From a virus, in the IMG/VR virus record IMGVR_UViG_3300010149_000079, positions 1-31,242 of that record: a DNA stretch of 31,242 nt; one strand, written 5' to 3'. The position numbers and the translations under genes were made by a program. Shown piece after piece: positions 15,324 through 23,713 of this stretch. How positions within the stretch are numbered: the stretch's first letter is position 1; every line of letters starts with the position of its first letter. A model generated the notes under the pieces. It saw nothing but the letters and a program-made list of their open reading frames with translations. It was not told the DNA's origin and did no database searches.

Positions 15324-18300
15324 TTAACTCTCCAACGCGGCAATTCTTGCCGTCAGCGATTCGATCAATACCTGCTGTTCTTGAATAGCCTTAACCAACA
15401 TAGGGACAAGGTTTCCTTTGGCAAGTTGCTGCGTGCCGTCAGGGTCTTCGCTCCAAATGTTGTGGCCGTCAGCAATCTCGGAATGCGCGTCAATCGCAGC
15501 CTTAACTTCTTGAGCTATAAATCCGTGATTTGTTTTCCCGAACCCCATGACAGGACTGTCGTCATCCGGGTCATATTGAGACAACGACGGATCGATTGCG
15601 TTTTTGGAATCCCACTTAAACGTCACCGGACGCAAATCGTTGATAAAAGACAATCCGGCAGTAGAGTCCGCAACTTCTGTCTTGAGCCTACTGTCTGAAG
15701 CCGCAGACCACGACTCATCCGACCCGTCGAGTGAAAGCGTCGCATTCCCGGCAGATGTCCCGATTCTTACCGTGTTATCCCCGCCGCCGACAATGCCGTA
15801 TCCGATGACAATCTGAAAATCAGAATCAGCCGCAGAGGTGTCCGTTCCATATCCAAGGCACAGGTTTTTTTGACCTGATTCAATGACATCTCCAGCGGCA
15901 TAGCCGACTAGCGTGTTTTGGTGCCCGTCTGGCTCGCTGTTAATGTTGATGCGTTGTCCGGCACCACCTCCAATGACGACGCAATTGTTAGCCACCGTCG
16001 CATTTTCAAGCGTTCCAAAACCTAGCCCCGTATTTGCAGTCCCGGTGGTCATGGACGCCATCGAGCGGTGCCCGAACGCACTGTTGTACGTGTCCGCATT
16101 CCCTGACGGGTTCATGGTGGTCAGAGCTTCGTAGCCTACGGCGGTGTTACGGTCGCCCTGCTGATTGGCATCCAGAGTCAGATACCCCACCGCGACATTC
16201 CTGTCTCCGGTGGTATTGTTCTGCATCGAAAAGCCGCCGACGGCGACATTGCCCGATCCCGCAGTAGTGTTTTGGAGTGCTGCAAACCCTAACGCTGTTG
16301 CATACGTCGCTTCAGTCGAATTGAGCATGGCATTCTTGCCAATTGCCGTATTGGAATGCCCAGTAGTAACTGCCCCGAGGGCATTGTCCCCGGCGCTTGT
16401 ATTGTTATCGCCAGTCACCGCGGAACCACTTGCTCCGCCCCCGGCCTGATAGCCAACCGCGACATTTGAATCGCCGCTTGTAATTTCTGCTCCCGAGAAA
16501 CTTCCTAAGAGAGTGTTTTTTACTCCTGTGAAATCGGTCCCTGCGCTTGCGTTTGTACCCGCCTTAAACCCAAGCCCCACGTTGTACATGTCGGTTTTTG
16601 AGGCAGGTTCCACATCACGCAATGCCTCATAGCCCACTGCCGTGTTGCGATCTCCGACAGTGCTTTCTGTGAGCGCCTTGTAACCATACGCGACGTTCAA
16701 ATCCCCGGTTGTCGTTTTTCCGAGAGCTTCAGCGCCCACTGCCGTGTTGTATCCAGACGTGGTGACGGCATCCAGTGCATTGACGCCTATGGCTACGTTG
16801 TAACTTGAACCTGTGTCAGTGGTTCCAGAAGGATCAGAACCAATCCAAATTGAACTGTTCTCTTTAAGGGCTGGGTCAAGGACGTTGAGTTCTGCTGCGG
16901 TTGATGTCACGGCGGTACTGCCAATAACTAATCCGCTTGCAGGAACAACAACTCTTGCTGCGCCTGCCAGAATAAGATCATCTGCGGACTCATCCCAGAG
17001 CATGTAAGCACTGGCGGTGGCCCCGAAGAACTTAACGTCGTAACCGGTGTCATCTACGCCGACCGTGACCGTGTTATCAATCTGGACAGCACCGTCTATA
17101 TCGACAGCATCTAGGTTGGTTGTTCCGTCTACGTCAATATTACCGCTTATGTCTAACTCAGTTGCGATAATTTTGTCATTGAATGTTGCAGCGCCTGCTG
17201 CCGACATATCAAGAGTAAGGGCGGTAATTGCAGACCCACCATCACTACCTTTAAAAACAATATCACCATCTGAAATACTTGAGTGAATGTTTAAATTATT
17301 GCTTGATAAATTAAATTTTCCGTACTCAGAACCTGAACCTTGAAGACTTATATCCCCACCGCCTACGTCCAGATTAATATCACCAGCAACATCTAGTGTA
17401 AGGTCACCAGAAGACAGATCAATTTCAGTACCGTCAATTGTAATGTTGTCTACAACTACACCCGCGTTTGCAGTAACTACACCACCAACAGCCAGTGTAG
17501 ACGCCATATCTACAGCACCATCGATGTCTACTACATCAAGATTAGCCGTACCGTCTACGTCTATATCACCAGATACATCCAAAGATCCTGCATCAAGTTC
17601 TCCGGTTAGTGTGATGTTTCGGAAACTTGCTACGTCTTTATTGGAATCTACTGTGACTACTTTACCGGCTACTACAGTCCCTACTGAGCCGCCAAGATCA
17701 ATAGCGTTAAGCTCTGCAGCGGTAGCTGTAACAGCCGTACTCCCGAGAACTAACTGCCCATCAGGGATGACAATACGTGCAGCCCCAGCAAGGATGAGGT
17801 CGTCCTCATCTTCGTCCCAGAGCATATAAGCACTAGCTGTAGCACCGAAAAACTTAACGTCGTAACCGGTATCATCAGCGCCGACCGTAACCGTGTTATC
17901 AATCTGGACAGCACCGTCAATATCTACGGCGTCGAGGTTGGTCGTACCGTCTACGTCAATATCACCAGATATATCTAGCGAGGCTGCGGTAAGCGCTCCG
18001 GTAAGCGTGACGTTCCGGAAGCTGGACGCATCTTTATTAGCATCCACCGTTACAACTTTGCTGGCGACTACAGTACCTACAGCAGCACCAGTGTCAGAGT
18101 AATTAAGCTCAGTCGCGGTAGCCGTTACACCGTCAAGGATATTTAGTTCAGCGGTTGTGCTGGTTACACCGTCAAGGATATTCAACTCAGCAGTTGTGCT
18201 GGTTACACCGTCAAGGATGTTCAACTCTGCGGCTGTCGAACTAACCGCCGTACTCCCAAGTACTAACTGCCCGTCAGGAATAACAATACGTGCCGCTCCT

Positions 18301-19664
18301 GCGAGGATGAGGTCGTCAACATCTTCATCCCAAAGCATGTAAGCACTAGCTGTAGCACCGAAGAATTTAACGTCATAGCCGGTGTCGTCTGCGCCTACTG
18401 TCACTGTGTTGTCAATTTGGACAGCGCCATCAATGTCTACGGCGTCAAGGTTGGTCGTACCGTCTATGTCAATATCACCAGATATATCTAATGAAGCCCC
18501 GGTCAATACCCCCGCTACGGTAAGCGTAGATGCCATATCTACGGCACCGTCTATATCGACAACATCTAGGTTGGTCGTACCGTCTACATCGATATTCCCA
18601 GAAATATCTAACGATGCCGCTACAACTTCCCCAGCAAACGTAGCCTGAGTCGTTCCAGTTGCGATAGACATAACTGTCGCATCGGCGTCGTTCTTGATCG
18701 TGACATCAGTGCTACTACCTTGACCGGTAATAATGATGCCTTCCGCGCTGGTGTAGCCGATTGCAGCGTCGTCCCCGGCAGCGGTATCCCCGGTAGCCTG
18801 TAGCGTGCCTGCAGTAATAATGTCCCCGACAACTGTTACATTCGTTGTCCCTGTAGGTATCTCAAGAACATCGGCATCAGCGTCGTTCTTGATCGTCACA
18901 TCATTTGTACTACCTTGACCCGTAAGGATCAGACCTTCTGCGCTGGTGTAGCCGATAGCTGCATCATCCCCGGCAGCGGTATCGCCGGTAGCCTGTAGAG
19001 TACCTGCAGCGATGATGTCTCCTGTAACCGTTACATTTGTCGTCCCGGTTGGGATCTCAAGAACATCAGCGTCAGCATCGTTCTTGATCGTGACATCGTT
19101 TGTACTTCCCTGCCCCGTAAGGATCAAACCTTCCGCGCTGGTGTAACCCATTGCAGCGTTGTCACCAGCCGCAGTATCCCCAGTCGCCTCAACGGTTAGG
19201 CCAGTAATAACTCCAGTAGCAGTGACGGCCCCACTAACATCTAAAGCCGTAAGGTTGGTAACTGCTTCATTTACGTTAGTACCGTCACAGAAAACAATAG
19301 AAGATTTTCCGTTGGGTATGGCGATACCAGTACCACTAGCTGTCTTAACAGTAACCTGTTGCCCAGAACCGTTCTTACAAACGTATACCTTGGAGGCAGC
19401 GGGGCAGATAACAGTCGCAGCGCCAGACAGATCCGTAGATGTATCCGTAAATTCAAGGATAGCCGCTCTTGCTTCAGCCGTAGTACCGTCTGCGGTAGTC
19501 AAGGTATGCGAGTTACCGGACCACGAGTTAATAACCGAACGTCCTGCAACGGCCTCTTCGACCATAGACGTTATATTGTTATTAACAACGTCGCCCCATG
19601 TCCCACTTAATTCACCTTGAACCGGAAGCGCGAGTTTAAGTATCGATGTGTATTGTGTAGCCAT
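15324..19664 (-). CDS. Large tail fibre (1446 aa) with C-terminal S74 chaperone domain
   Basis: Residues 1-45 (YTSILKLALPVQGELSGTWG) look like an attachment domain. A 65-residue beta-repeat region follows (about residues 155-340). Three copies of a module containing DIDGAVQIDNTVTVG, DTGYDVKFFGATASAYMLWD and DDLILAGAARIVIPDGQLVLG lie near residues 410-500, 580-670 and 860-930. Residues about 930-1310 carry NTAVGYEAL-type repeats like the beta-roll head of trimeric adhesins. The C-terminus is an intramolecular chaperone (peptidase S74), with the Ser1323-Lys1328 pair of SDSRLK followed by FIAQEVKAAID. In this family the domain trimerises the fibre and then cuts itself off before that Ser, here releasing about 124 residues. 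The protein is a receptor-binding fibre or spike. Start: ATG 19664, AAAGG six bases upstream. Confidence 0.9.
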   Translation of the reverse strand: MATQYTSILKLALPVQGELSGTWGDVVNNNITSMVEEAVAGRSVINSWSGNSHTLTTADGTTAEARAAILEFTDTSTDLSGAATVICPAASKVYVCKNGSGQQVTVKTASGTGIAIPNGKSSIVFCDGTNVNEAVTNLTALDVSGAVTATGVITGLTVEATGDTAAGDNAAMGYTSAEGLILTGQGSTNDVTIKNDADADVLEIPTGTTNVTVTGDIIAAGTLQATGDTAAGDDAAIGYTSAEGLILTGQGSTNDVTIKNDADADVLEIPTGTTNVTVVGDIITAGTLQATGDTAAGDDAAIGYTSAEGIIITGQGSSTDVTIKNDADATVMSIATGTTQATFAGEVVAASLDISGNIDVDGTTNLDVVDIDGAVDMASTLTVAGVLTGASLDISGDIDIDGTTNLDAVDIDGAVQIDNTVTVGADDTGYDVKFFGATASAYMLWDEDVDDLILAGAARIVIPDGQLVLGSTAVSSTAAELNILDGVTSTTAELNILDGVTSTTAELNILDGVTATATELNYSDTGAAVGTVVASKVVTVDANKDASSFRNVTLTGALTAASLDISGDIDVDGTTNLDAVDIDGAVQIDNTVTVGADDTGYDVKFFGATASAYMLWDEDEDDLILAGAARIVIPDGQLVLGSTAVTATAAELNAIDLGGSVGTVVAGKVVTVDSNKDVASFRNITLTGELDAGSLDVSGDIDVDGTANLDVVDIDGAVDMASTLAVGGVVTANAGVVVDNITIDGTEIDLSSGDLTLDVAGDINLDVGGGDISLQGSGSEYGKFNLSSNNLNIHSSISDGDIVFKGSDGGSAITALTLDMSAAGAATFNDKIIATELDISGNIDVDGTTNLDAVDIDGAVQIDNTVTVGVDDTGYDVKFFGATASAYMLWDESADDLILAGAARVVVPASGLVIGSTAVTSTAAELNVLDPALKENSSIWIGSDPSGTTDTGSSYNVAIGVNALDAVTTSGYNTAVGAEALGKTTTGDLNVAYGYKALTESTVGDRNTAVGYEALRDVEPASKTDMYNVGLGFKAGTNASAGTDFTGVKNTLLGSFSGAEITSGDSNVAVGYQAGGGASGSAVTGDNNTSAGDNALGAVTTGHSNTAIGKNAMLNSTEATYATALGFAALQNTTAGSGNVAVGGFSMQNNTTGDRNVAVGYLTLDANQQGDRNTAVGYEALTTMNPSGNADTYNSAFGHRSMASMTTGTANTGLGFGTLENATVANNCVVIGGGAGQRININSEPDGHQNTLVGYAAGDVIESGQKNLCLGYGTDTSAADSDFQIVIGYGIVGGGDNTVRIGTSAGNATLSLDGSDESWSAASDSRLKTEVADSTAGLSFINDLRPVTFKWDSKNAIDPSLSQYDPDDDSPVMGFGKTNHGFIAQEVKAAIDAHSEIADGHNIWSEDPDGTQQLAKGNLVPMLVKAIQEQQVLIESLTARIAALES
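18105..18240. repeat. 39-bp tandem repeats (TAAELNILDGVTS) in the fibre gene
   Basis: ACACCGTCAAGGAT recurs at 18127, 18166 and 18205, every 39 bases, encoding TAAELNILDGVTS in tandem followed by a related TATELN unit. The near identity at DNA level suggests recent copy-number change in the fibre shaft. Confidence 0.9.
18650..19200. repeat. Three 195-bp tandem repeats in the fibre gene
   Basis: CGCTGGTGTA recurs at 18746, 18941 and 19136, exactly 195 bases apart. Each copy encodes a 65-residue unit with ATGDTAAGDDAAIGYTSAEG and DVTIKNDADADVLEIPTGTT. The last unit in the protein is the most divergent. This is a fibre-shaft beta repeat. Confidence 0.9.
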
Positions 19665-19673
19665 AGGGTACCT

Positions 19674-20195
19674 TTATGCCGCTACTTGCCATGTAACAGT
19701 TTGTGAATCAGACACCGAACTCCACTCAGGGCTTTGGGAGCTACTTACTGTGCTCCAGCTAGGCGTCTGGCTGTCAGAAACAACTGACCATGTGATGGAC
19801 TGGGAATCATCAATAGTTCCCCAGCTTGGGGTTTGGCTATCTGAGACAGCCGCCCACGTTACAGACTGAGAATCATCAATAGTTCCCCAGCTTGGGGTTT
19901 GGCTATCTGAGACAGCCGCCCACGTTACAGACTGGGAATCATCAATAGTTCCCCAACTGGGGGTCTGACTATCTGAGACAGCCGCCCACGTTACAGACTG
20001 GGAATCATCAATAGTTCCCCAGCTTGGGGTCTGACTATCTGAAACACTACCCCATATATTAACAAGGACAGTCCCCAGACCAGAAGTAGCAGCCAGACCT
20101 GAAACATCGATAGTAAGACGGTCAGAACCCCACGCAGTCTGCCCCCACGAACCAGACCCCCACGAGGCGGTATATGTTGTAGAGGAACTAGCCAT
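19674..20195 (-). CDS. Tandem-repeat Ser/Trp-rich virion protein
   Basis: The product has 173 residues. A WGSGSWGQTAWGSD-type N-terminal segment and a short beta region precede about six copies of a 22-residue unit, VSDSQTPSWGTIDDSQSVTW, four of them nearly identical. Regular Trp and Ser-Gln spacing suggests a stacked beta structure, as in small spike or fibre-associated proteins. I recall comparable SQTPxW repeats in other phage structural proteins next to fibres. It lies between a small structural gene and the long fibre gene, so a role at the tail tip or fibre base is likely. The ATG is two bases after the previous stop. Confidence 0.8.
   Translation of the reverse strand: MASSSTTYTASWGSGSWGQTAWGSDRLTIDVSGLAATSGLGTVLVNIWGSVSDSQTPSWGTIDDSQSVTWAAVSDSQTPSWGTIDDSQSVTWAAVSDSQTPSWGTIDDSQSVTWAAVSDSQTPSWGTIDDSQSITWSVVSDSQTPSWSTVSSSQSPEWSSVSDSQTVTWQVAA
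19800..20065. repeat. Nearly identical 66-bp tandem repeats
   Basis: TCATCAATAGTTCCCCA recurs at 19807, 19873, 19939 and 20005, every 66 bases with only a few substitutions, inside the Ser/Trp-rich gene. The low divergence implies recent expansion or active copy-number change. Confidence 0.92.
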
Positions 20196-20197
20196 TG

Positions 20198-20626
20198 TCA
20201 GGCTAACCTGATTATTGCGTTACTAGCGTCTGCCACAGGGAACTTAATTTCAAAAGCTCCCCCAGTGGTGCTTTTATCTGCCCCGAAATCTAAAACAGCT
20301 ATCGCCGGGTTCCCAGTAGTAGATCTATAGATCAAGGCCCCCCTAGCTGTGATAGTAGCGGAGTTCCATATGGTGTCTGCAAAATCCAAATAAGCAGTAG
20401 TACCGGAAGTAGTAGGAGCAACAACTGTTAGCGTGTTGCCCCCCGCTGTATATCCGGTACCAGAAACTTCATTAGTCGTTGCGTACGCCGTAGTAGACGC
20501 ACTGAGATCCGCACTGGAAGTGTACAGGGCTATCTTAAAAGTCTGAGAAGAGTCGGCGCTGAAGTCCACCTCCCCATCAAACAGAGCCTTCTTAAACGAA
20601 GTACATAAGGTCTGTGTTATTGCCAT
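20198..20626 (-). CDS. Conserved small virion structural protein
   Basis: The product has 142 residues and starts MAITQTLCTSFKKALFDGEV. It is beta-rich: FKIALYTSSADLSASTTAYA, then TNEVSGTGYTAGGNTL, AYLDFADTIWNSATITARGA and AVLDFG. I recall this 'Y-x-T-x-NEVSGTGYTAGG' pattern from many phage structural proteins in tail or fibre regions; its precise role is unknown to me. GGAAG lies six bases before ATG 20626. The gene sits between the adaptor-like protein and the repeat protein, in line with a tail or decoration role. Confidence 0.85.
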   Translation of the reverse strand: MAITQTLCTSFKKALFDGEVDFSADSSQTFKIALYTSSADLSASTTAYATTNEVSGTGYTAGGNTLTVVAPTTSGTTAYLDFADTIWNSATITARGALIYRSTTGNPAIAVLDFGADKSTTGGAFEIKFPVADASNAIIRLA

Positions 20627-20636
20627 ACATAACTTC

Positions 20637-21266
20637 CTACAAGCTCGCTACTCTGAATTGCCCAGATCTATAAGTATCCTCACGGAGTCTACCGTCCCCA
20701 AGATTACGCAGCAGTTCAATAGACTGCACGTAGAGCTTTTCATACAACGCAATAACGTCCGGTTCACCTTTCATAAACCGTATAGCCTGTATTAACGCCC
20801 CGTTCAGGAGCGCCGAATCAAACTCGTTGCCTAGCCAAGTACTACCTGCACTGACTATAGAAGTCGGGTAATACCCATAATGAAGTTCTACTGTGTAACC
20901 GCTATTGGGAGTGGGGCCTACAATGAACGTAGTATCGTCAAAGTACGCATAGTGCTTGGGTTGCCCTGTGGAAGCGGGGGTGGGATACGCATCGCGAATA
21001 AAGTTAACGTCCTTATTCAGAAGATAACTGTAGGCCCCACTGCTGTTAAGTACTGCTAGGCTATAGCTGTACAAAAAGTCCGAAGGTACGGATAGATACT
21101 TATTACCTGAGGTTAACGTTCCCGTTACATTTTTACGTAACGCAGGGATCTGAACAGAATTATAAATAAGCTGCTCAGCCTGTTTGACGAACATAGCCAA
21201 TTGGTCAGCCGTAAAGGATGACTCACATACATCTTCGATGTTCGTTGTAAGCTCAGTGTAATTCAT
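20637..21266 (-). CDS. Head-tail adaptor-like protein
   Basis: The product has 209 residues. A helical N-terminus (DVCESSFTADQLAMFVKQAE) is followed by beta segments (KYLSVPSDFLYSYSLAVLNS, TTFIVGPTPNSGYTVELHYG) and a helical C-terminus with ALIQAIRFMKGEPDVIALYE. This order matches phage adaptor proteins that dock on the portal, of the type described in phage SU10; I recall the YP-x-T-P and W-L beta-hairpin features from memory. It lies three genes after the gp4-like adaptor, so the neck may contain two adaptor rings, or this may contact the tail hub. The ATG is two bases after the 39-residue gene. Confidence 0.78.
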   Translation of the reverse strand: MNYTELTTNIEDVCESSFTADQLAMFVKQAEQLIYNSVQIPALRKNVTGTLTSGNKYLSVPSDFLYSYSLAVLNSSGAYSYLLNKDVNFIRDAYPTPASTGQPKHYAYFDDTTFIVGPTPNSGYTVELHYGYYPTSIVSAGSTWLGNEFDSALLNGALIQAIRFMKGEPDVIALYEKLYVQSIELLRNLGDGRLREDTYRSGQFRVASL

Positions 21267-21268
21267 AA

Positions 21269-21388
21269 CTAGCCCATAGGACCGCGTGCCATAGTGCCTT
21301 TAGTAGCCGCTCCGGTACCCCGTATTTTAATCCCAGAGGTTTTAACACCCTTCCCGGCTTTTTTCGTCTTACCTTTCGACTTCTTCAT
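21269..21388 (-). CDS. 39-residue lysine-rich phage protein
   Basis: This short gene encodes MKKSKGKTKKAGKGVKTSGI followed by KIRGTGAATKGTMARGPMG. The TSGI-IRGTGAATKGxxARGPM pattern is one I remember as conserved in marine phages, which makes it a real gene despite its size. A strong AGGAGG at 21394-21399, overlapping the previous stop, lies five bases before the ATG. It is very basic and probably binds DNA or fills a charge-complementary site in the virion. No domain is known to me. Confidence 0.85.
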   Translation of the reverse strand: MKKSKGKTKKAGKGVKTSGIKIRGTGAATKGTMARGPMG

Positions 21389-21393
21389 AACCA

Positions 21394-21399
21394 CCTCCT
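21394..21399 (-). promoter_or_regulatory. Strong Shine-Dalgarno (AGGAGG) for the 39-residue gene
   Basis: AGGAGG followed by TGGTT and ATG 21388. It supports the very short gene and overlaps the TAG of the zinc-ribbon gene. Confidence 0.8.
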
Positions 21400-21751
21400 A
21401 GGTAGTTACCACTGTTACTGTTCCTACAGCCCCGGAGGCTACTAGGTTATTCGGTACAAGCCCAAATGGGTCCCGTCCACCTCCCACAGGAGCCCAACCC
21501 CACTGTATATCCCGACTCGGCTCTAACTCCGCACTATCCGGGCGGGGGTCTCGTAACGCCTGTGGATCATCTACCGGGAACTCCCCCAGACGTAACTGAG
21601 GATGGTCCTTGTTCCAACATTCAGGACAGGCTTTAACGTTAGTGTCCCTACCCTTCTCTACAAGTGATTTTAACTTGTGGAGTCTATACTGGAACCCGCA
21701 AACGTCACATATGCCTAGGGCCTTTTTGCCTGATGCAAAACGTGCAGCCAC
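21398..21751 (-). CDS. Zinc-ribbon virion-module protein
   Basis: I chose GTG 21751 with TAGGA six bases upstream, giving 117 residues; an in-frame TTG at 21778 would overlap the adaptor gene by 26 bases. Two CX2C knuckles are visible (ICDVCGF at residues 15-18 and ACPECW at 42-45) around a basic helix RLHKLKSLVEKG. HPQLRLGEFPVDDPQALRDP and a Pro/Gly-rich tail follow. I recall the 'CDRCGFQY ... CPEC ... DPQALRxPRPD' pattern from marine phage genomes. Zinc binding is expected from the cysteines; the role beside the neck genes is unknown. Confidence 0.82.
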   Translation of the reverse strand: MAARFASGKKALGICDVCGFQYRLHKLKSLVEKGRDTNVKACPECWNKDHPQLRLGEFPVDDPQALRDPRPDSAELEPSRDIQWGWAPVGGGRDPFGLVPNNLVASGAVGTVTVVTT

Positions 21752-21752
21752 T

Positions 21753-22439
21753 TCAGATCCTAGTCGCCCGTGGTACAAATCTAGCAGGGGTTTTTTCTCG
21801 GTCCTCTGCAGCAGCTAACGAAAACTGTTCGTCATAGACCTGTTTAAGAAAAGGAAGTCTTTCCGCGAGTTCAGGGTCCTTCATCGCAATATTGTACGCA
21901 AGCCCTGCTACCAGACAGGGGATAAACCGGAAGTTCATATCTGCGGTTTCAACACCATCACCTGCGTCTTGGATACGGCGCATACGCCAGTACCGAAATT
22001 TGTAATCCCCGCTATCGGGCACAGGCCAGACATTTATCTTAGGGTTATCCCGAAGCCGCTCTATCCATACCTGAATAGGACGCCCCTTGGATAATTTGTT
22101 CGGGATAGACGCATAGGTGCTGACACTGATACGAGGGATTGTAAGGTCAGATTGTGTAGATACATTACCGTCTCCGGTACGTATAACCTGCTCCAGCAAA
22201 TCAATAGTATCCGCAGGGAGGTCGTACTCAGACGTACCCTCCACAAGATCTATAGACCCCTCGTCAATCGTCCACAGGTTTATCCCACGGTTCTGCCACT
22301 CAATCGTAAGCAGATTCATGGACCGGCGAGCCGTCCTAAGGTCATACCCAGACCGCATCTCACGGCCTGCGCGTTCCCAAGCCTCTTCCGCGATCTCAGT
22401 AAAATCTAAACTGAATGCTGTCGTACCGGATGTAGCCAT
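21753..22439 (-). CDS. P22 gp4-like head-tail adaptor
   Basis: The product has 228 residues. The N-terminal helices (FTEIAEEAWERAGREMRSG, TARRSMNLLTIEWQNRGINL) and SEYDLPADTIDLLEQVIRTG match the tail accessory factor family of P22 gp4, which binds the bottom of the portal ring after packaging. GRPIQVWIERLRDNPKINVW and PDSGDYKFRYWRMRRIQDAG continue the pattern. P22 gp4 is about 166 residues; this version has a longer helical C-terminus (LAYNIAMKDPELAERLPFLK). It overlaps the previous gene by one base and fits with the gp10-like nozzle and P22-type portal. Confidence 0.85.
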   Translation of the reverse strand: MATSGTTAFSLDFTEIAEEAWERAGREMRSGYDLRTARRSMNLLTIEWQNRGINLWTIDEGSIDLVEGTSEYDLPADTIDLLEQVIRTGDGNVSTQSDLTIPRISVSTYASIPNKLSKGRPIQVWIERLRDNPKINVWPVPDSGDYKFRYWRMRRIQDAGDGVETADMNFRFIPCLVAGLAYNIAMKDPELAERLPFLKQVYDEQFSLAAAEDREKTPARFVPRATRI

Positions 22440-22768
22440 TAGATATACAACGTCTTTTTACGTCGCCCTGCTTTTACTGCTCCACACCCACGGGCTATAG
22501 AGCGTTTACCTTTGATTAAGCCTCCGCTACGCAACTTTACTGTCGCAGCGGGGGTATTCTTAACCACTGTCTTACCTTTCCCTCCCTCCTGCTTTTTCTT
22601 TTTAGCAGTAGCGGATAACTGTGTCTTCGACAAACTTTTGGCCTTACTCCTAGGCAAACAGCGGTCAGGGTTTTTCGTATCCTTGGAAGTACCGCACGGG
22701 CCTTTAATCTTCCCATCAGTACCGATACGGACCCAATCCTGTTCCCGCCATTTACGTAACTGGCCCAC
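22439..22768 (-). CDS. Basic DUF5872-like phage protein
   Basis: The product has 109 residues from GTG 22768, which overlaps the TAG of the 51-residue gene by one base. It reads WREQDWVRIGTDGKIKGPCG, then TKNPDRCLPRSKAKSLSKTQ, a Lys-rich stretch, and KLRSGGLIKGKRSIARGCGA. The W-x-x-IG ... PCG ... P-x-C-x-P-x-x-KA arrangement resembles small basic proteins I remember under DUF5872; the assignment is uncertain. Two paired cysteines (GPCG and RCLP) could bind metal. It is one of five basic proteins clustered here, perhaps nucleic-acid binding or capsid associated. Confidence 0.8.
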   Translation of the reverse strand: MGQLRKWREQDWVRIGTDGKIKGPCGTSKDTKNPDRCLPRSKAKSLSKTQLSATAKKKKQEGGKGKTVVKNTPAATVKLRSGGLIKGKRSIARGCGAVKAGRRKKTLYI

Positions 22769-22923
22769 TAGCGTGCCTTCTTACTTTTGCCATACTTAGG
22801 GTCTTTGCAGTATTTCGACGCTGCCATGTTGGCGTACGCTGACGGATACGTGTCAAAGGTTCGCTTAGCCCAAGCCTTACCCTTGGCACATATCTTACCG
22901 CCGCTTTTGTAGTATCTACGCAT
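22768..22923 (-). CDS. 51-residue basic phage protein
   Basis: This short gene starts at ATG 22923 (TGATG overlap with the previous stop) and ends at TAG 22768. It encodes MRRYYKSGGKICAKGKAWAK, then RTFDTYPSAYANMAASKYCK and DPKYGKSKKAR. The GGKIC-x-KGKAWAKRTFDTYPSAYANM-x-ASKYCKDP pattern is one I remember as conserved in uncultured phages, so it is a real gene. It is strongly basic with two cysteines and no known fold. It is coupled by overlaps on both sides to two other basic genes. Confidence 0.87.
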   Translation of the reverse strand: MRRYYKSGGKICAKGKAWAKRTFDTYPSAYANMAASKYCKDPKYGKSKKAR

Positions 22924-23711
22924 CAACGCATCTTAGCGGGACGAACGCCTTTTCGGGCTATCCCTGCACCACGAACTTTGCCCCCGGCCTTATAGCCTTT
23001 GGTCTTCATCTTCCCACCGGCCTTATAGCCTTTGGTCTTCATCTTCCCACCGGCCATATAGCCTTTGGTCTTCATCATGCCGCCACCGCGCATTTTCTTC
23101 GCAGGCCCAAAATCAGCCTTTGTGGGACGCCTGCCGAGTTCATCGTACTTATTTAAGTACGCCGTCAGCCCCACCCCGGTCGCCGCTAACTGCTCTCTCG
23201 TAACGTTGGCCTTTCCATCTTCAGAACCTTTCTTACCTACGTTACGATCCGCCATACCGGTGCCCTTACCGGTAACACGCGGTTTCTTTTTAGGCAAGGA
23301 TGGCGGTGTTTCGGGTTTTGCAATCATAGATTTCTTGGATTGCAAATCCTGCATAGCAGCCTGTCTTTTGGCACCTGCCGCTCTTGACTGCGCGGGGGTT
23401 TTACCTCTTAGGGTCTCGGTTCGCGGACTAACATCCTCGCGTTGTGCCCTAGGGACGGGCTTAGGCTTAGACTTAGGCTTTGCTGGAGGAACCTCTGGAC
23501 CTTTGAAAGCTAATCTAGCCCCTTGAGAGGGAGGTGTCGATGTTCTTGCAGGTGCTTTTGGAGCAGGAGGTTTCGGCTTTGCTGGGGGAACCTCTGGACC
23601 TTTGAAAGCTAATCTAGCCCCTTGAGAAGGGGGTTTCGATGCAGAAGCCGCTTTACGTTTGGCTCTGGCCTCTCTGCGCCTTTTAAGTACAGAAGCAGGT
23701 AGTTTAGGCAT
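22923..23711 (-). CDS. Lys/Pro-rich repetitive protein
   Basis: The product has 262 residues and is very basic and mostly disordered. The N-terminal part has two 33-residue repeats (PPSQGARLAFKGPEVPPAKP). The middle has a short ordered block with NVTREQLAATGVGLTAYLNK, then YDELGRRPTKADFG. The C-terminus has three to four copies of KMKTKGYKAGG, a unit I recall from many marine phage proteins. The short ordered block may be the functional core. Probable roles are nucleic-acid binding, or packaging and ejection with the genome; neither is shown. The ATG is two bases after the previous stop. Confidence 0.83.
   Translation of the reverse strand: MPKLPASVLKRRREARAKRKAASASKPPSQGARLAFKGPEVPPAKPKPPAPKAPARTSTPPSQGARLAFKGPEVPPAKPKSKPKPVPRAQREDVSPRTETLRGKTPAQSRAAGAKRQAAMQDLQSKKSMIAKPETPPSLPKKKPRVTGKGTGMADRNVGKKGSEDGKANVTREQLAATGVGLTAYLNKYDELGRRPTKADFGPAKKMRGGGMMKTKGYMAGGKMKTKGYKAGGKMKTKGYKAGGKVRGAGIARKGVRPAKMR
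22985..23075. repeat. 33-bp tandem repeats (KMKTKGYKAGG)
   Basis: TATAGCCTTTGGTCTTCATC recurs at 22991, 23024 and 23057, every 33 bases, encoding the 11-residue KMKTKGYKAGG unit on the minus strand. Confidence 0.9.
23478..23640. repeat. 99-bp direct repeat in the Lys/Pro-rich gene
   Basis: TGCTGG and the following bases recur at 23481 and 23580, 99 bases apart and nearly identical over about 58 bases. They encode two PPSQGARLAFKGPEVPPAKP units. Confidence 0.9.
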
Positions 23712-23713
23712 GA

